A stretch of DNA of 64,000 bases from CAYUYV01 sp050331455 (GTDB taxonomy: Bacteria > Pseudomonadota > Alphaproteobacteria > JAJFIK01). The position numbers were made by a program, and so were the translations under genes. Positions 59,533 through 64,000 of this stretch are shown one piece after another (position 1 is the stretch's first letter; each line of letters begins with the position of its first letter). The stretch covers positions 153,226-217,225 of the forward strand of contig JBHJGV010000004.1 of NCBI GenBank assembly GCA_050331455.1, read 5' to 3'. Below the pieces are notes generated by a model. That model did not search any database. It saw only the letters and a list, made by a program, of their open reading frames with translations, and was not told where the DNA came from.

Positions 59533-60261
59533 GTGATCCTTTTTCCCGCCATCGACCTGAAGGATGGGGCCTGTGTGCGCCTGGAACAGGGCGATATGGA
59601 CCGCGACACCGTGTTCAACGCCGATCCGGCCGCCCAGGCGCGCGATTTCGCGGCCCTCGGCTTTGAATGGCTTCATCTGGTGGACCTGAATGGGGCCTTT
59701 GCGGGCCGGCCGGTCAATGGGGCGGCGGTCAGGGGTATCCGGTCGGCCGTGGACCTGCCCATCCAGCTCGGCGGCGGCATAAGGGATCGGGCCACCATCG
59801 ATCGCTGGCTGGAGGCCGGCATCACCCGGGTCATCCTGGGCACGGTCGCGGTGCGGGACCCGGGCCTCGTCAAAGCGGCGGCGAAGGATCACCCGAACCG
59901 CATCGCGGTCGGCATCGATGCCCGGGCGGGCCGGGTCGCGGTTGAGGGCTGGGCGGAAACCTCCGATCTGGAGGCCGTGGAGCTGGCCAAGCGGTTCGAG
60001 GACGCGGGTGTTGCCGCGATCATCCATACCGATATCGATCGGGACGGTCTGCTGGGCGGAGCCAATGTGGCGGCCAGCGCGGACCTGGCCCGCGCCGTCG
60101 GCATTCCGGTCATCGTGTCGGGCGGTGTGGCGGGCCTCGGCGATCTGGAGGCGGTGGCCGCCGAGAGCGGGTCGGGCCTTGCGGGCGCGGTCATCGGCCG
60201 GGCGCTTTACGATGGGCGGATCGATCCGCGGGCGGCGCTCGCCCTCGCCCGGGCCGCCTGA
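59533..60261 (+). CDS. hisA: ProFAR isomerase HisA
   Basis: Fourth step of histidine synthesis, an Amadori isomerisation. A 242-residue TIM barrel: [14 protein letters not shown] with catalytic Asp, [29 protein letters not shown] with the second Asp, and [16 protein letters not shown] start at 59533 after GGAGGG; a longer frame starts at 59518, overlapping hisH, but has no SD. Paralogous to hisF. Confidence 0.96.
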   Translation: MILFPAIDLKDGACVRLEQGDMDRDTVFNADPAAQARDFAALGFEWLHLVDLNGAFAGRPVNGAAVRGIRSAVDLPIQLGGGIRDRATIDRWLEAGITRVILGTVAVRDPGLVKAAAKDHPNRIAVGIDARAGRVAVEGWAETSDLEAVELAKRFEDAGVAAIIHTDIDRDGLLGGANVAASADLARAVGIPVIVSGGVAGLGDLEAVAAESGSGLAGAVIGRALYDGRIDPRAALALARAA

Positions 60262-60276
60262 GGGGGAGACGTCTCA

Positions 60277-61035
60277 ATGCTCAAAACCCGGATCATTCCC
60301 TGTCTCGATGTGAAGGACGGCCGCGTCGTGAAGGGCGTGCAATTCGTCGATCTGCGCGATGCCGGGGATCCGGTGGAACAGGCCAAGGTTTATGATGCGG
60401 CGGGGGCGGACGAACTCTGTTTCCTCGACATCACCGCCAGCCATGAAAAGCGGGGCATTCTGCTCGATGTGGTCTCGCGCACCGCCGAGGCTTGTTTCAT
60501 GCCCCTGACGGTCGGCGGCGGCGTGCGCACCCTGGAGGATATCCGGGCGCTCCTGCTGGCCGGGGCGGATAAGGTCTCCATCAACACGGCTGCGGTGCGC
60601 GATCCTGATTTCGTGGCCCAGGCGGCGCGCAAATTCGGCAGCCAATGCATTGTGGTCGCCCTCGACGCCCGCGGCGTGGGCCCCGAGCGCTGGGAGATTT
60701 TCACCCATGGGGGACGCGAGCCCACGGGCATCGACGCCGTCGCGTTCGCGCGGCAAGTTACCGGTCTCGGGGCCGGTGAAATCCTGCTCACCTCCATGGA
60801 CCGGGACGGCACCAAGGAAGGCTTCGACCTCTCCCTGACACGCGCCGTCAGCCGCGCGGTTCCCGTACCGGTCATTGCCTCGGGCGGGGTGGGCACCCTC
60901 GATCACCTGGTGGATGGCGTGAGGGACGGGGAGGCCCATGCCGTGCTGGCCGCCTCCATATTCCATTTCGGCACCTTCACCATTGCCGAGGCCAAGGCCC
61001 ATATGGCGGCCGCAGGCATTCCGGTGCGCCCCTGA
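60277..61035 (+). CDS. hisF: Imidazole glycerol phosphate synthase cyclase subunit HisF
   Basis: Cyclises the product of HisA with ammonia from HisH, giving IGP and AICAR. A 252-residue TIM barrel with [19 protein letters not shown] (catalytic Asp), [26 protein letters not shown] (second Asp) and [20 protein letters not shown] before the ATG. It is followed by the CYTH/CHAD gene, with a 132-bp gap. Confidence 0.97.
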   Translation: MLKTRIIPCLDVKDGRVVKGVQFVDLRDAGDPVEQAKVYDAAGADELCFLDITASHEKRGILLDVVSRTAEACFMPLTVGGGVRTLEDIRALLLAGADKVSINTAAVRDPDFVAQAARKFGSQCIVVALDARGVGPERWEIFTHGGREPTGIDAVAFARQVTGLGAGEILLTSMDRDGTKEGFDLSLTRAVSRAVPVPVIASGGVGTLDHLVDGVRDGEAHAVLAASIFHFGTFTIAEAKAHMAAAGIPVRP

Positions 61036-61167
61036 CCGGCTTCTTTCGGGGGTGAACGACCCCCTTCTCAATGTAACAGTTCCATGACATAGTCCGGATG
61101 ATAACGGAGCGTGTCACAACCTTTCGATAGTGAAATCCGAGTGCTGAGGCCTTTGGGGGGCCTGACC

Positions 61168-62742
61168 ATGGGATCGGTGGGGACTGCGCGGTCGCGCGAG
61201 CAGGAACTTGTTCTGTATCTGGATCCGGCCCAGATTTCGGCGCTGGGTACTTTGGGCTGGCTCGCGCCCTTATTGACGGCCCATCCCGAACCCATCCGGA
61301 CCCGGTATTTCGACACGGGCGATTTCGCCTTTCGGCGCCGCGGCTTCGGCTTTCGTCTGCGTGAGGCGGGCGGCCAGGTTGTGCAGACCGTCAAGACGGC
61401 GGGCACGGCCCATTCCGTCCTGAAGGATCGGATGGAGTTCGATGCCTTTCTCCCCCCGGGCGCCTGTCTGCCGGACCCGTCCCTCGTGCCCGAGCCGGCC
61501 TTGCGTGACGCGATCCAGGCCCAGCTTGATGTCAAACCCCTGCGCTGTCTGTTCGAGACCCGGATCAACCGGCGGCGGGCCCATGTGATCCTGGCCGACG
61601 GCACCCACCTGGAGGCCGCCCTGGACCAGGGGCAGATCGTGGCCGGATGCCGGACCATGCCCGTTTGCGATCTCGAGCTCGAACTGTTGCGAGGGACGCC
61701 GGCGGATCTTTTTATCCTTGTCCAGATGATTACGGCGCAGGTTCCGGCTCGCTTGGGCGTGCGCAGCAAGGCGGGGCGCGGTTATAGCCTCGCGGAGGGC
61801 CGTGGGCCGGTCGCAGTCAAGGCCGTCTGGCCGCCGCTCCATCCGGACTGCACGGTGGAGGCCGCCTTTTCGACTCTGGCATCGGCGGCGCTGGCCCATG
61901 TGGTGGGTAATGAGGCCGCGGTCGTCGAGGCAGGCGATACACGGGGCGTGCACCAGATGCGTGTCGGGCTGCGCCGGCTGCGGGCCGGCATGGCGTTGTT
62001 TCGCCGCAGTTTCGGTCCTGAAGTGATTGACCCGCTCACCACACGGGCGCGGTCCCTTGCGCTGATGCTCAGCCCGGTTCGCGACCTCGATGTGTTGATG
62101 ACGGATATTCTCGACACAGCGGCACCCGAGGTCGGGGATCCGGAGACGTTTGCGGCGCTGCGGGCGAGGGTGGGTGTTAAGCGGGCCGAGGCCCTGGACG
62201 GGGTCTTGCGGTCCTGGCGGACGGGCAGTGATTTTGTGGAGTTTGCCCTGGCTGTCGAAGCCCTCCTGGAGACCCGCGCCTGGCGCCAGACCGAAAACGC
62301 GTCCTCCGCCTCAGCTCCTTGGGCGCGGGCGGCTCGGCCTTTCGCTTTACGCATGCTGCGCCGGCGTTGGCGCTCCGTGGTCCGGTTCGGGGCGCGCCTG
62401 GAGGATCTCACCATCGAACAACGCCACGATATGCGCATTGCCGTGAAAAAACTGCGCTATGCGGGCCGGTTTTTCGGCAGCCTGTTCGATACGACCCGGA
62501 TGGAGCCCGATCTCCAGGCCTTTGCGAGGCTCCAGGACAGTTTCGGCGCCTTGAACGACGTGGCGACGGCCGCCGCCCTGCTGCCCGCATTCACGCAAGA
62601 CGCTGGAACCGCGCAGCCGGCCTTGGAAGCGGTGGCTGCGCGCATTATTGCCTGGCACGACGCGCGGGCGGTGGATCAATGGGAGCGGACCCGGGCCGTA
62701 TGGGCAGGTCTGGAGACAGGCCCGCGTTTCTGGGAGTGCTGA
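61168..62742 (+). CDS. CYTH-CHAD domain protein, possible inorganic triphosphatase
   Basis: A 524-residue two-domain protein. N-terminal CYTH triphosphate-tunnel domain (TRYFDTGDFAFRRRGFGFRLRE and KTAGTAHSVLKDRMEFD) and C-terminal CHAD domain (VHQMRVGLRRLRAGMALFRR and MRIAVKKLRYAGRFF), which binds polyphosphate in studied members. The CYTH ExExK motif is incomplete (EQELV, Lys replaced by Val), so catalysis is uncertain. ATG at 61168 with GGGGGG upstream; the frame is open to 61111. It sits between hisF and hisE. Confidence 0.88.
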   Translation: MGSVGTARSREQELVLYLDPAQISALGTLGWLAPLLTAHPEPIRTRYFDTGDFAFRRRGFGFRLREAGGQVVQTVKTAGTAHSVLKDRMEFDAFLPPGACLPDPSLVPEPALRDAIQAQLDVKPLRCLFETRINRRRAHVILADGTHLEAALDQGQIVAGCRTMPVCDLELELLRGTPADLFILVQMITAQVPARLGVRSKAGRGYSLAEGRGPVAVKAVWPPLHPDCTVEAAFSTLASAALAHVVGNEAAVVEAGDTRGVHQMRVGLRRLRAGMALFRRSFGPEVIDPLTTRARSLALMLSPVRDLDVLMTDILDTAAPEVGDPETFAALRARVGVKRAEALDGVLRSWRTGSDFVEFALAVEALLETRAWRQTENASSASAPWARAARPFALRMLRRRWRSVVRFGARLEDLTIEQRHDMRIAVKKLRYAGRFFGSLFDTTRMEPDLQAFARLQDSFGALNDVATAAALLPAFTQDAGTAQPALEAVAARIIAWHDARAVDQWERTRAVWAGLETGPRFWEC

Positions 62743-62797
62743 GCGCTCCGGTGTTAGAGTGCGGGCGCCATGCATCCACATCGCAAGGGGCCTGCCC

Positions 62798-63151
62798 GTG
62801 ACCACGCCGGATTTCGAACGCCTCGGTAGCATTCTGACCCGCCTTGCCCATGTCATCGAGACGCGGCGCGGGGACAATCCTTCATCGTCCTATGTGGCCT
62901 CGAAGCTGGCCAAGGGCGCGGAACACTGTGCCAAGAAGGTGGGCGAAGAGGCTGTGGAAGTGGCCATGGCAGCGGTGCAGACGGCGACGGACGGCGACCG
63001 GGCAGCCCTTGTGGCGGAATCGGCCGATCTTCTGTTTCACCTGTTGGTGCTGTGGGCCGCGACGGACGTGACCCCCGACGCCGTTGCGGCCGAGTTGGAG
63101 CGCCGCGAAGGCGTGTCGGGCCATGCGGAGAAGGCAGCGCGCCCCGGTTGA
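62798..63151 (+). CDS. hisE: Phosphoribosyl-ATP pyrophosphohydrolase HisE
   Basis: Second step of histidine synthesis, hydrolysing PR-ATP to PR-AMP. A 117-residue MazG-like protein with NPSSSYVASKLAKGAEHCAKKVGEEAVEVAMAA and ESADLLFHLLVLWAA containing the metal-binding Glu/Asp. GTG start at 62798 after AAGGGG. It follows the CYTH/CHAD gene after 55 bp. hisG, hisD, hisI and hisC are not in the window. Confidence 0.95.
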   Translation: MTTPDFERLGSILTRLAHVIETRRGDNPSSSYVASKLAKGAEHCAKKVGEEAVEVAMAAVQTATDGDRAALVAESADLLFHLLVLWAATDVTPDAVAAELERREGVSGHAEKAARPG

Positions 63152-63271
63152 CTATGTTCCGCAGACGGAGGGGAAGGGGGCGCCGTCCTTGACCCCGGCG
63201 GGCCTGTCTGCAACCTTTTTTCAAGCATGACGCATGGATTGGGCGGTGGACGCCGGGCAGGGAGGACAGCC

Positions 63272-63706
63272 GTGGCAAAAGCCGGCAGGGGAGATGAAGT
63301 CGTGGTCAAATTCAGGGTGTTTACCCTGGACGGCCGCCTGATCGGTGGCACCCAAGGGGATGCCCGGGAGGTGTTGACCCTGGGGGCCGGCAAGGTCTTC
63401 AAGGCGGTCGAGGACGGTATGGTCGGCATGGCCGAGGGGGAGCAAAAAGTGATCCCGGTTTCCGCCGAGCAGGCTTTCGGACCCCGGCGCAAGGAACTGG
63501 TTCTCCCCATCCCAAAGGACACGCTTCCCAAAGAGGCCCAGCCAAGCATCGGCATGGTGCTGCCCATTACGGTCGAGGACGATGTTCAACTGTCCTATCG
63601 GGTTGTGGACATTACCGACGCCCTCGTCGTTCTGGATGCGAATCATCCGCTCGCCGGCGAAGATCTCTATTTTTCCGTGACCCTTGTCGAGATCCGCTCC
63701 GCTTAG
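63272..63706 (+). CDS. FKBP-type (SlyD-like) peptidyl-prolyl isomerase
   Basis: A 144-residue cis-trans prolyl isomerase. The FKBP core has an inserted flap domain, as in SlyD: VLTLGAGKVFKAVEDGMVGMAEGEQKVIPV at the start and DANHPLAGEDLYFSVTLVEI at the end. GTG start at 63272 after GGGAGGA; the same frame opens at 63227 without a ribosome site. No metal-binding His/Cys tail like that of E. coli SlyD. Probably the last gene after hisE, 120-bp gap. Confidence 0.88.
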   Translation: MAKAGRGDEVVVKFRVFTLDGRLIGGTQGDAREVLTLGAGKVFKAVEDGMVGMAEGEQKVIPVSAEQAFGPRRKELVLPIPKDTLPKEAQPSIGMVLPITVEDDVQLSYRVVDITDALVVLDANHPLAGEDLYFSVTLVEIRSA

Positions 63707-64000
63707 AACACAGACGATCCGTAAGGCAGGTTTGAACCCACCGTCGATAGGCCTTCAAAAAGGGGTGGAAAGACATCAAAGACGGCGAGCCGCTTTATGC
63801 TCGCCCTCCGGATGATCCGTGTGCCGACACGAAGCGGTGACTCTATTATCCAGCCCAGTCAAAGGAGGCCAGCCAAGTCAGAGGGGGAAGGGGGGCCCGG
63901 ACGCATCTTGGCGGAGGCTGCGGCCGGGCGGGAGGGGGCCCCGGGAGACGATCTGGGGTGAATCGGCTGGCCCGGGCGTATGTGCGACAGTGGGGGGGCG
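63707..64000. other. 294-bp right-hand end without a supported gene
   Basis: A perfect 7-bp hairpin (GGCGAGC 63784-63790, GCTCGCC 63799-63805) lies 77 bp after the FKBP gene and may be a 3' end element, though it has no T run. Beyond 63840 the sequence is very G-rich. A GTG at 63958 opens a short frame to the edge, too short to judge. Confidence 0.35.

Noticed and set aside
63730..63760. tRNA T-arm-like GTTTGAAC near the right end
   Set aside because: Flanking bases do not form the 5-bp T stem or the rest of a cloverleaf.
63958..64000. GTG-initiated frame running off the right edge
   Set aside because: Only 14 codons are visible and the ribosome site is doubtful, so it cannot be supported as a gene.

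Overview
The window is about 64 kb of GC-rich, tightly packed chromosomal DNA from an alphaproteobacterium. The evidence is gene order. A parB-parA-rsmG-mnmG-mnmE block (26.8-32.8 kb) is followed by rho-hemJ-hemE and then, after a 506-bp gap, by PPSRP-maf-aroE-coaE-dnaQ with secB, fxsA and a Tim44-domain gene. This is the arrangement known around the replication origin of Caulobacter and Rickettsia. Two near-perfect parS palindromes (29472-29487 and 31432-31447) and a dnaK promoter fitting the alphaproteobacterial RpoH consensus support the assignment. The order or genus cannot be named from sequence alone. No rRNA, tRNA, CRISPR array, insertion sequence or prophage was seen.

Layout. 1-10.1 kb: chaperone region with dnaK (cut by the left edge), grpE and hrcA. 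Between them lie a frameshifted TolB/TPR membrane protein, an AlkB-like dioxygenase, TerC, an isolated ExbD and a NnrU-family protein. 10.2-12.9 kb: rph, rdgB, hemW. 12.9-26.8 kb: accessory-type genes, namely an oligogalacturonate-lyase-like beta-propeller, a Tat-exported SDR, a DUF454 protein, a second NnrU, the decayed 3' end of a MATE transporter, a hybrid histidine kinase, a Baeyer-Villiger-type flavin monooxygenase, an intact MATE pump, and a serine hydrolase/flavin reductase/ABC exporter operon. 26.8-32.8 kb: chromosome partitioning and tRNA modification. 33-37.4 kb: a YyaL-type thioredoxin-domain protein, dienelactone hydrolase, quinone reductase and a small membrane protein. 37.5-49.3 kb: the origin-linked cluster, then mltA and smr. 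49.3-51.7 kb: a paired membrane pseudo-GTPase and DUF697-type GTPase. 52-56.2 kb: an RND pump with its adaptor downstream. 56.3-63.7 kb: hslVU facing a hisBHAF-(CYTH/CHAD)-hisE-FKBP run.

How it works together. Most of the window is housekeeping: heat-shock folding and proteolysis (DnaK, GrpE, HrcA, HslUV), origin segregation (ParAB/parS), tRNA wobble modification, heme synthesis, transcription termination and histidine synthesis. The best candidate for an undescribed system is the GTPase pair at 49308-51711. The two proteins align through their G domains. The membrane-anchored partner has lost the P-loop lysine and the DxxG motif, while the soluble partner keeps every G motif and carries a C-terminal DUF697-like region. 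This suggests a regulator/scaffold plus active-enzyme pair acting at the inner membrane.
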